Assembly: GCA_029204225.1 (NCBI GenBank) | Contig: CM055095.1 | Location: 65,654,625 to 65,718,624, forward strand | Direction: 5' to 3' | DNA: 64,000 nt | Source of the DNA: Diphasiastrum complanatum | Taxonomy: Eukaryota > Streptophyta > Lycopodiopsida > Lycopodiales > Lycopodiaceae | Shown here: one piece after another, positions 23,701 to 32,752 of the stretch | Numbering within the stretch: the stretch's first letter is position 1 | Layout: each line of letters begins with the position of its first letter | Made by a program: the position numbers and the translations under genes | The notes under the pieces: model-generated | Database searches by the model: none | What the model saw: only the letters and a program-made list of their open reading frames with translations | Told to the model about the DNA's origin: nothing

Positions 23701-24867
23701 TGTTGCATGCACTACTAGTTCCATCAACCGTGTGTTTAGAACCGTCTCCAAGTATAATGAATCTTGAATAGTTCATCTTCTTGTACTCAGACAAAATTTA
23801 TATCGAGAAAACAAAATGTGAGGTGGCTCCCAAATCAAGTACTACTTTTCGAATTGAATTAGATGAATAGCGTAGATCAGCACTAACATAGACTGTCGAG
23901 TTCCTTGTCGTCCTGTCTTCTACTGCTTTGGAGCATTTTGCTTTGTTTTCAACATAGTTTGAATCTGAAGGTTCGCTTCGATTCTGCTCCCTTTTGTTTA
24001 AAGGATTCTGATAATAGTCTACTGCTGCATGACCCCATTTATGACAATGAATACATTCAATCTTTGGATTTAGCCAACACTTTTTTTTCTGTGTGACCTG
24101 ATCTTCTGTATCTGTTGCAGATCTTCTTATCACCAGAATTTTTCTGTTGTTTTCCAGATTGTTGTTCATTTGTCTTAGACTCATTCTTTTTAGAAGACTC
24201 CTTCTTAAACTTAGACTTCTTAAAAGATTTATTCTTCTGAGTAAATAGAGCATTTTCAGAATCACCATTGTCGTCATAGCGTTCATGAGCTTCTACTTCC
24301 TCTTTAACTCCATCTATTGCCTTTTGAAGTGTCATAGTCGCATCTTTCGCCAATAAGGTTCTTGTTGTGTGGATTGACCTGGGTAGGGCTCAAAGAAAAT
24401 AACTAAGCTGTTTTTCCTTAGAAATTGTATTTTCTGCACCAGAATTCTTCAAGGAAATAAACAGATTATTTATCTTTCGCACGAATGTGTTCAGGTCTTT
24501 GTCGTCCCACTGTAGGTAAGTTAATTGGTCTTCTAAGAACATGATCTGATTACGAGATTGAGTCTCATTCTTGGTTTTCAATTCTTCCCATAAATCCTTT
24601 GCATTTGAAATTGATGTAAGATCTAGCATTATATTGTCATGCACTGAAGACGCAATAATTGTTACAGCTTTGTCATTTTTTAAACTCCATTCTCGAAGTT
24701 CTTTTCCAGGAGTAGCTACTGGCTTCTCCTCTATTGGTTCTACCCATTGCCATAGACCTTCGCCCTTCAATAAGAGTGAAGGTTTTTATTTATTAAATCA
24801 AATAATTTGAATCTTCTAGGTCCAAGATTGTAGTGATCTTAGCTTGAATATTGATGATCGACGACAT
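23701..24867 (-). pseudogene. copia C gag-protease fragment
   Basis: Starting at 24867 (MSSIINIQAKITTILDLEDS), the gag region includes LREWSLKNDKAVTIIASSVH and NETQSRNQIMFLEDQLTYLQ. A basic linker and two zinc knuckles follow: one disrupted (CNRYRRSGHTEKK) and CIHCHKWGHAAVDYY with the last Cys changed to Tyr. The protease motif is LDLGATSHF, with Leu replacing the usual Ser, then ILGDGSKHTVDGT near 23740. Frameshifts occur near 24100 and 23800 and a stop at codon 25. Related by its paired knuckles to 38360-39482. Confidence 0.75.
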
Positions 24868-24970
24868 TTTCTAATTTTTTGAATCACTCCAGATAGCGAC
24901 TTGTTGATGGATGTATGAAGAATGCTGAGAGGGACGTGATGATACTATTGTATCAGTTTTGAACCTGTAA

Positions 24971-25752
24971 GCTCTAATACCACTGTATCGATTTTAATTC
25001 CGTAAGCTCTGATATACTATATCAGCTTGAACTTGTATGCTCTGATACCACTGTAGGAAAAATAGTAATTATTCTTCCACATAGAACACGATGAAAGTTT
25101 GAATAAATCAAACTAATATCAGTGTCTTCAATCGGGTCTTTGTATCTGATTTATGTACTAATAGAAAGGTATTTGCCTTGATTGAATATGTGTGAGGAAA
25201 TAATATGTGGAAATAAGAGACAACTTAAGACAATTTTAAAACAACATTGATCAAAAATGAATTTATAATTTTGAATTTGAATCAGTATACATCTCTTGTT
25301 GTCTTATCTTGTTGTTGTGTCTCTGATTGAGTGAGTCTGAGAATCTCTTTAGTTTGAGTGTCTGAGATTTGGTTACAACTTGATATTCAAATAGATGTTC
25401 TGTTTCCAGAGTCAAATAGATTCTATTTGCAAATTATTCGCGACAGTCCATCTCTTCGTCTCAGCATCGTCTTTTGCGAATTGTTCGCGACACTTGTCTT
25501 TTCGTGACATTTTCGTCTTTTGTGAATTGTTCACGACAGATGACAATTCTTGAGCTTGAAGAAGAATCAGCGCGAATTCTTTGCAACAATTTTGCAACAT
25601 TTGAGGTTTGAACAAGAAACAAAATATTTCGCCAGAAGATTCTGTTCGCGAATCTTTCGAGCTTCAACAAGAAAGCCACGAGCTTCTACAAGAAACTATT
25701 TCGCGAATCTTTTGAGTTGACTGTAAGACAAATTTTACGAATCTCCGAGGTT
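24971..25752 (-). repeat. Primer-site cluster and LTR of copia C
   Basis: On the plus strand 'gctctgatacca' at 25039-25050 is the complement of the Met-tRNA primer site. Two further copies lie at 24971 and 25006, about 34 bp apart. The LTR extends from 25053 up to 25752, where it is cut by the inverted LTR pair. It contains several 'ttcgcga/ttgttcgcgac' repeats near 25430-25530. Confidence 0.6.
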
Positions 25753-26225
25753 TGTCCATACAACAATAGTACCCTATTGTATTTCACACGTGTGAACCTA
25801 AAATTAGCAAATATAGATCATTCTACATAGAATTGCAAGATATCACAAGTATAGTGCACCAATGGATAGTAGAACCCAAAAGAACCATGTATAAGCATGA
25901 AATGAGATAGAGAAGAGAGAATATCTGCTTCTTTATGAGTTAAATCCTTTTCTAACAGGTCTAGACCCTCTTTGGTCACTTGGCTTTTTCTCCAAAATGT
26001 AAACCCTACTAATTTTGGGTCTAGATTCAATGTACCCAACATTTAAATTTGAATCTACTCAAATTCGACTTCTAACTTTCCCACACTTTCCAAAAGTGTT
26101 TATTCAAATGACATTTAGACTAATTAACTTTGAAAAGTCAAACTTTAAATTTAATATAAATTTGGCCTTAATTTGCCAAATATAAAAATGTAGCAAATAT
26201 GATTAAACTAGTTGAATCTTTTACA
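25753..26225 (-). repeat. Left arm of the inverted LTR-like pair
   Basis: The reverse complement begins 'tgtaaaagattcaactag' and ends near 'tgtatggaca'. It pairs with 27530-28017. It abuts copia C LTR sequence at 25752. Confidence 0.65.
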
Positions 26226-26634
26226 TTGATCACTCATGATCAAGATGGCAAAAGATTGGTTGGAGAAGACTACATGGAGCAAATTGAGAAGCATTTTCTT
26301 CAAGGCATTGGAGATCTCATTGGTGAGCCTATTGAGGTTTGTTATGGACTCAAGTTGGCTGGATTTATTAGGGTTGATACTCATCTGCACCTACTCTACT
26401 TCATGTTGGATGGGAAGTTTGGAATCTATCTTTTGATATATCATGGTGGCATTGTTTTCACTAATCTTTGTGGAATTCAAGGTCAAGCATTGATGAGATC
26501 TTGTTGGATCTAGATCATATGTTTGAGAGGGAGTATTTTTAGAGGTTTAGGTCTGAAGATATTCATACCTTTGATATCCTTGATTATCAAGAGAAAGGTT
26601 AGCAAGTGGAAGAGACACAATTTGCTTTACTCAC

Positions 26635-27297
26635 ATGCTATGGAGAATTTCTTGTGTAGATGACGCTATGCAAGTGGATATTATTTCTCATGGTTTTCAT
26701 GCTGGAAAATCAACTAGTGGATCTAGAAAAGAGGTCTTAGTCAATGAATTTGATGGTCAAGTAGAAGATCACGAGGTTGGTCTCAAAGGTCTTCAACAAC
26801 ACAAAAGAAAAGGTGGCAATTTGGAGCTAGTCAAGAGCATCAAAGGAGGGTGGGTCGATGTTATGGATCTATTATTGCAGGTATTTGAAGACTCAAGTAA
26901 GGTAAAAGGAGCAGCAAAGAAGTGTTGTTCAAGTTCACTTTATTTCTTCTATCTCATGTTTGAGCAATTTCATATGGATGTGTGCAAATTGTCAAGATAT
27001 GGTAAAACTAGCTACATTGGTTTGCATCATTTTGATGTTGGAGTTGTACTAGTATTCTTGGCTGATTTTGCAAATGGAAATGAAGCTAATGGAAGCTCAT
27101 TATATCATGCATTCATGTCCAAGTCATCAAGTGTTGATGATATCTTGTGGCAAGATGGAGGCCCATTCATGGAGTTTTATGGTGGAGACATATCAAGAAA
27201 GGACAAAGTTGGAGGAGACAAAAAAGAAAATGGTAATTACTCACATTTATTGTTTGGTTGCCGTAATTTTCCAGAGAGTTCAAAGTTTCAAATATAA
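26635..27297 (+). CDS. Unrecognised 220-codon open frame in the inverted-arm element
   Basis: I do not recognise this product. It starts MLWRISCVDDAMQV, is rich in Ser, Lys and Gly and has a hydrophobic stretch near residues 140-150 (VGVVLVFLADFA). It has no transposase, gag or protease motif that I can see. A 104-codon frame (26199-26513) precedes it, separated by stops, so the core may be a decayed longer gene. A short downstream segment (NSEASNLDTI, near 27372) resembles SEASKVDTYI in the family B element at about 43350. Whether it is translated is doubtful. Confidence 0.25.
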   Translation: MLWRISCVDDAMQVDIISHGFHAGKSTSGSRKEVLVNEFDGQVEDHEVGLKGLQQHKRKGGNLELVKSIKGGWVDVMDLLLQVFEDSSKVKGAAKKCCSSSLYFFYLMFEQFHMDVCKLSRYGKTSYIGLHHFDVGVVLVFLADFANGNEANGSSLYHAFMSKSSSVDDILWQDGGPFMEFYGGDISRKDKVGGDKKENGNYSHLLFGCRNFPESSKFQI

Positions 27298-27529
27298 AAG
27301 AATCATTTTATTCACATTCTATTTGGTTCTTCATGGTCTACTTACATCTTGACATGTAAAATTGATGTAAGAAATAGTGAAGCATCCAATTTAGACACTA
27401 TTCTCTATCTCAATTATGGAAACTACTTTAGAAAATTAGAAAGGAGATCTATACTTAGGATGGAGATCATTCTAAAGTTGGATCAAATTAGTATGGTTAA
27501 AACTATGCCAAAACTAGTTGAAGAGAGAG

Positions 27530-28017
27530 TGTGAAAGATTTCAACTAGTTTAGTCAAGTTTAGTCATATTTTGGTTAAAATTGTCAATATGCATATTAGA
27601 CTTAGAGATAAACTTTATGAAAGTTATTTAGTCAAATTTCATTAAAATTACCAATTTTGAAAAGTGTGGAAAAGTTATTAGGTCGAATTTGGGGACATTC
27701 AAATTTGAATGTTAGATGCATTGAATCTAGTCATATTGATGATATGGTTTTTGAACTAGAGGAGTTCTGGAGGGAAACCAAACTCATTAATGAGGCATGG
27801 ATCTGCTATATATAGTGTAAATTCATGGGAGAACATACTCTTCTCTCTCCCTCTCTCTATCTCATTTCATGCTTATACATGAGTTCTCTTGGGTTCATCT
27901 ATCCATTGGTGCACTATCTTGATGATATCTTGCAATCTTGTGTGTAGAATGATCACATTTTGTTATTTTTGGATCCACATGTGGGAAATACAGTAGGGTA
28001 TTGTTATTGTACGGACA
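27530..28017 (+). repeat. Right arm of the inverted LTR-like pair
   Basis: It begins 'tgtgaaagatttcaactag' after a purine-rich 'gaagagagag' that could be a polypurine tract. It carries a TATA-like box near 27808 and ends near 'gtacggaca'. Copia A-like pol sequence follows at once. Confidence 0.65.
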
Positions 28018-29177
28018 ACCACTTCATTCTTTCATATAGGGGATATTGCTCCAGGAGAAACTTCATTACCTACCATTGACACGACTGTCCGAGCTTCTGG
28101 CTCAAGCGTGTCTATTGTCGACCCACTCCGTGACAACGAATCAGACGAAGACATTGCTGCTACAATGGTTCATCAGTCGAATCCTCCCAAAAGATCAAGC
28201 TGAGTGTGCACACAGCCCACAAGGTATACTCTTGAGTCTGCATGTCTCTTGATACAGGAACTGACGACAGTCGAAGAGGCACTCAGCCAATCAGAATCTG
28301 ATCTCTGGAGAGAAGCTATGGACAGAGAGTATTCCTCTCTGATCAAGAACCAGACGTGGTCACTAGTCAAAGCTCCTATTGGCTGCAATATCATTGATTG
28401 CAAATGGATCTTTAAGATCAAATACAATGCCAACAAAGCAATTGATCAAAGGAAGGCAAGAATGGTAACATGAGGATTCACTCAGATCTCCAACATTGAC
28501 TACAGCGAGACTTTCAATCTAGTAGTCAAATATTCGTCGATCTGAATGCTCCTTTCTTATGCTGCAGCTGCCGACCTTGAGGTACATCAACTTGATGTGC
28601 ATACAAGAAGACATCTACATGATCCAGCCCGAAGGATACGTTCTGGAAGGTATGAAGAATCATGTCTATAAACTCCACAAAGCACTTTACGGCTTGAAAC
28701 AGTCTACCAGAGCTTGGTTTCAGAGGATCAACACATTCCTCATTGAACAAGGATTCAAACCAAGCACTACTGATTGCAACATCTATTCCAAGTCAGTGCA
28801 ACAATCCTTCATTATCATTACCTTATACGGGGATTTCTTCTACATAAGCAGAATACATTGCTGCTTCTCAATCTATTAAGAAAGCGTTTTGGTTGAGAAA
28901 TTTACTGTCAGATGTTAATCTGTATCAGTACAGCCCTAGAATTTTATTTTGTGATAATCAGAGTGCTATTGTCTTATCGGCCAACCCTAGATTTCATTCT
29001 AGGAGTAAGCACATTGAAATCAGATATCACTACATCAGGGGCAAGGTTCTCAACAAGGAGGTGAGCTTAATGTACTACAGAACACAGGACATGGTTGCAG
29101 ATATATTCATGAAAGCATTAAGTGTTAATGCACACAACAAATTTTGTGCATTGCTAGATCAACTTTTTGATGACTAG
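28018..29177 (+). pseudogene. copia A-like pol fragment with internal deletion
   Basis: The RT N-terminal part is visible (MDREYSSLIKNQTWSLVKAP, DCKWIFKIKYNANKAIDQRK; 28318-28470), then PEGYVLEGMKNHVYKLHKAL and ALYGLKQSTRAW at 28630-28710. Near 28830, 'ITLYGDF' jumps to RNase H (LRNLLSDVNLYQYSP, FCDNQSAIVLSANPRFHSRS, TQDMVADIFMKAL; 28893-29130). The catalytic YVDD box and the first half of RNase H are therefore lost. A stop at 28471 and a frameshift near 28560 add to the damage. Closest to the pol at 4549-6075. Confidence 0.8.
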
Positions 29178-29279
29178 TTTTTTGATAGATTGTTAAGCAA
29201 GTACACAATAACTCTTGTGGATCTTTCCAAGATCCATTCATGGTCCTAATGTACTATACTTTCACATGGTATCAGAGCC
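29178..29279 (+). repeat. LTR end and Met-tRNA primer site of another copia element
   Basis: The sequence 'tactatactttcaca' ends an LTR at 29266 and is followed by 'tggtatcagagcc' from 29267, a consensus copia primer site. The LTR upstream is less than 100 bp long before pol sequence of a different element begins, so it is truncated. Confidence 0.6.
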
Positions 29280-30160
29280 AAGTACAAGGTCTTTAATCAT
29301 TGATCAAATCTAATCCATTTTTAGCAAGTATTGGTGCTAAAAACTAGTCTTGTAAGGACGAGCTAGAAGCTAAGTTTTGGTGAGGGGATTTGATTCCAAA
29401 GTTGGTAGGGATCCAAATCCATACTGTTCACACGTGTGGGCAGCACCTCTGAACCTACATTTAATGCATGATATTCATTTGATCCATAAATTTTCAATTT
29501 GAGAGATCTTGATGTAATTTTGGGTGCAAATCCTAGCAAAAGCCAGCAAGTTTGATTGACATTAATTAGATTTGAATTTGATTCATGAGTTTAATTAATC
29601 TAGGCTGAAATCAAGTCCTTCTTGTTGGCTGATTCTGATGAATCCCCAAGATATTCGGCCAGGGCTACCCACGAGCACCTCCCACCTTAGACCGAGGAGG
29701 TCTTTGAGAAGATGATATGAACGAAGACTAAGAGCTGAGTATGAGAGCCAAGGAATACTAGTTAATATTGTCAAGTAGAAACTGTGTAAGCCTCATGGTG
29801 AATCCCGAAAGATGGAATGACCATGTAGGAACTAGTATTTCTAGGCAAATGTAATAAATGCAAGTAGGCCCCTCTTAGAAAAGTAGAGTGAGCCACCTTT
29901 TGATGGTAACATCTAGTGGAGAGCATAATTTCACTTGTAATTTGTGTAATATGGAAATGCCACTAGGATGCCACCTAAGGAGCTCTCTTGCTTATTTAAG
30001 AGACTCCCCCTTTGTAGAAGAGAAGCTTTTGAATAAGTATCTACTCCATGCTGAAATGATAAGATCTTCCATGAGTTTTGGTGCAATTGAGGATATAAAA
30101 CAATATAAGTGGATGGCGGGTGCATTGTAGTCAAATTTTCTTGATATCCAATTTGATTGT
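29280..30160 (+). other. Leader and LTR-like debris, no gene
   Basis: After the primer site the leader (about 29280-29600) resembles copia untranslated leaders in this window, with phrases such as 'ttgagagatcttgatg'. The part from 29820 to 30090 looks like LTR promoter sequence, with 'gcttatttaagagactcc' near 29990 as a possible TATA region. No gag start was recognised. The 80-codon open frame at 29888-30130 has no known motif. Confidence 0.35.
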
Positions 30161-30604
30161 TGTGAAAAATAAGCAAAATTTAGCTTGATTGTTTTTCAAT
30201 TTAATGTACAAATGTCCATCGCTACCTTGTACATATTTCTCATAATGTTTTATAGAATTCCAAGGGTACCAACCCGAGTTCTAGTGAGATGGTGACATGT
30301 GTCACAAAATGTCAAGATTGGTATTTTGCTAGTATGCATCCAAATCCACATCTCAATGCAAATTTGGCCCAATCACATTAAGAGGTGCAAAATATTTGGC
30401 CCAATTATGTTTAGAGGTGCAAATCACTTGGCCAATCAAACTGAGGGGTGCAAGCTATGTGGTCCAATCATGGAGAGAGGTGTCAATCTTGAGGTCCAAT
30501 CATTATGAGAGGTGGAATCCATGGGGTCCAATCAAATTTGAGCATTTACTCATGCTAGAACTCGAGCCACCACTATATGGAGGCATGCTCCCATTGTTAT
30601 CTTT
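30161..30604 (+). repeat. Diverged family B LTR, U3 part
   Basis: It starts 'tgtgaaaaataagcaaaatt', a diverged copy of the family B LTR start. At 30380-30540 it has four to five repeats of the type 'ggcccaatca...agaggtgcaa' and 'ggtccaatcat...agaggtg', the same U3 unit as at 10645-10790. It breaks off at about 30604, where pol sequence begins. Confidence 0.6.
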
Positions 30605-32543
30605 TTGAGAGAATCACCATATGAAGTCTTGTTTAATAAAAAACCTAAGGTAGATCACCTTAGAGTTTTCGGATGTGCTTGCTTTGTTCATGTACCCTTG
30701 GAAACAAGGAAAAGAGATGATCCTAATTCTATCAAGGGATCATGGTTAGATATTCATCCAACAAGAAGGCTTATAGAATCTATGTTCCCTCTGCCTCAAC
30801 AACAATTGAGAGTAGAGATACTATATTCCATGAGGATCAAAAATACATTCTTGAGGAGGCCAAGTTCAGATATTATCAGAAAGATACTCCAATCATCACC
30901 CTTGAAGACTATCATGGAGAGATGGGGCCGAGAATTGAGGAGGAGTCACCTCAAATCTTTTCACCATGGAGGTCTCAAAGAGAAAGATCCAAGCCTAGGA
31001 GGCTTACATATGAAGATAGAGGCAAGCAAGTGGAACTCAACTCCACTAATTGTGCTTATTTTATTTCACATGAAGAGCCAAAGGATGTATATGATGCACT
31101 CAATTCGAAGGAATGGTTTCTTGCCATGAAGGAGGAATATGATGCTTTGATGGCCAACAAGACATGGAAGCTTGTGGATCTTCCATCCAACAAGTACGCC
31201 ATTGGTTGCAAGTGGGTTTTTTGAGTCAAGTATAATCAAGATGGCACAATCAACAAGTACAAGGCAAGGCTTTGTGCAAAGGGTTTTGCTCAAGTCTATG
31301 GACTTGATTATGAGGAGACTTTTGCTCCAGTTGCAAAGATGGTATCAATTAGAATCATAATTTCTATTGCATATTTTTTCAATTGGCAAGTTTTTCAACT
31401 AGTTGTCTCTAATGCATTTTTAAATGGATATCTAGAAGAAGAGATTTATATGAATCCAAGGTCGTGGTATTCTTGACTTAACACCTTTCTTGAGTCACTA
31501 GGATTTAATCTTAGTAACTATGATCTTTCCCTGTATGTCAAGTTTTATGATAGAGATATTGTCATCTTTCTTATTTATGTTGATGATATCATTCTTATAG
31601 GAAGTTGTATCAAGTTAGTTGAGGAAACCAAGGTTGCACTTGAAAAAGAGTTCAAGATGCAAGATCTTGAAAAAATTCACTACATATTAGGATTAGAGAT
31701 TGACTTTCTTAAAGATAAAGCTTTTGTATGTCAATCCAAGTATGCTCTTTCAATGTTAAAAAAGTTCAATATGTTAGATTGTAAGAGTATAGAAACTCCT
31801 ATGGAGCAAATTGTAAAAGACCCTAACAAAGGTGATGAAAGATCCTTCGTGGACATCACTCTTTTTAGAAGTCTTATAGGCTCCTTAATTTGGCTCACAA
31901 TAGCTAGACCTGACATAAGTTTTAGTGTTCATAAGTTGAGCCAAGCTATGCAAAATCCTACTATTCATCATTGGAAAATGGCCAAGAGAGTGCTTAGATA
32001 CATATCTTCAACTTTTGATTATGGTTTATTACATAAAAGTGAAGATCTTTCTATAGTTGGCTATTCTAATATTTGGATTTTGCAAGTGATAGAGCATATC
32101 GAAAATCTACAAGTGCTTATGTCATATATCTTGGAGGAAACTTGATATCTTGGCTTTCCAAAAAGCAAGATACTGTATCACTCTCATCTTGTGAAGCTGA
32201 GTATAAAGCACTCACTACAACAACAAAGGAAGTGCTTTGGATCAAGAGGTTGCTAGTGGAGCTAAAGATAATCATGGAAGATGATCTACCTATGATCATG
32301 TGTGACAACATTTCGGCACAAGACCTTGCCAACAATCCGATATTCCATGCAAGGAGCCAACACATCGAAGTTGCACATCACTTCGTGAGAGAGAAGCTCA
32401 TTGGAGGGAAAATCTACTTGGAGCACATCGACACATCATCTTGTATTGCAGATTTGCACACCAAACCTTTGAGCAAGAGTTCCTTCATCAAGCATAGAGC
32501 CAATCTTGGAGGTATACCAAGATCTATGCTCAAGTCAACATAG
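30605..32543 (+). pseudogene. copia B pol, copy 2 (integrase end, RT, RNase H)
   Basis: It starts at the integrase C-terminal end (ESPYEVLFNKKPKVDHLRVF) and passes through IFHEDQ and a linker. RT follows (EEYDALMANKTWKLVDLPSN, YVDDIILIG near 31577) and then RNase H (KSTSAYVIYLGGNLISWLSK, SSCEAEYKALTTTTKEVLW, SKSSFIKHRANLG). The YVDD box is intact. Lesions include frameshifts near 30740 and 32070, a TGA at 31222 in place of an Arg/Lys codon, and a deletion in the RT near 31465. It ends at a TAG in 32541-32543. Confidence 0.85.
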
Positions 32544-32549
32544 ATTGTT

Positions 32550-32752
32550 TTTAGGAGGAGTGTTGAAATCGAAAAATAATCCATCTTGACTTTAGGCTTG
32601 CTACAAACTTTGTACTATGCAAGTATGTTGTTTCATAAATGTAAATGCCAAATTTGGCCTAGATAGAACTCGAGCTATATGGATTTGTTGTGAAAAATTG
32701 GCAAAATAGCTTGGTATTTTTTATGATAGAAGTTTGTAAGTGAATCTCACAT
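32550..32752 (+). repeat. Polypurine tract and two stacked LTR stubs
   Basis: The tract 'ttaggaggag' (32551-32560) is followed by an LTR start 'tgttgaaatcg' at 32561, running only to about 32688. There a second, family B LTR start ('tgtgaaaaattggc') appears and runs 64 bp to 32752 before protease sequence of the next copy begins. The stacking indicates two separate deletion or recombination events. Confidence 0.6.

Larger units (their letters stand above)
25753..28017. mobile_element. Inverted pair of LTR-like arms around a 1.3 kb core
   Basis: The left arm (25753-26225) is the reverse complement of the right arm (27530-28017) over almost its whole length, with moderate divergence. Both arms, read from the core outward, run from TGT(A/G)AAAGATT to GGACA, so each has LTR-like TG...CA ends. 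The right arm has a TATA-like 'gctatatatagtg' near 27808 and CT-rich leader-like sequence after it. The core holds a 220-codon open frame. No matching flanking duplication was found. Alternatives are a foldback or Mutator-like element with long inverted ends. Confidence 0.6.

Noticed and set aside
25753-28017. A Mutator-like Pack-MULE carrying a host gene
   Set aside because: Long inverted ends fit, but no 9-bp flanking duplication or transposase was found and the ends look LTR-like. Kept open as an alternative only.
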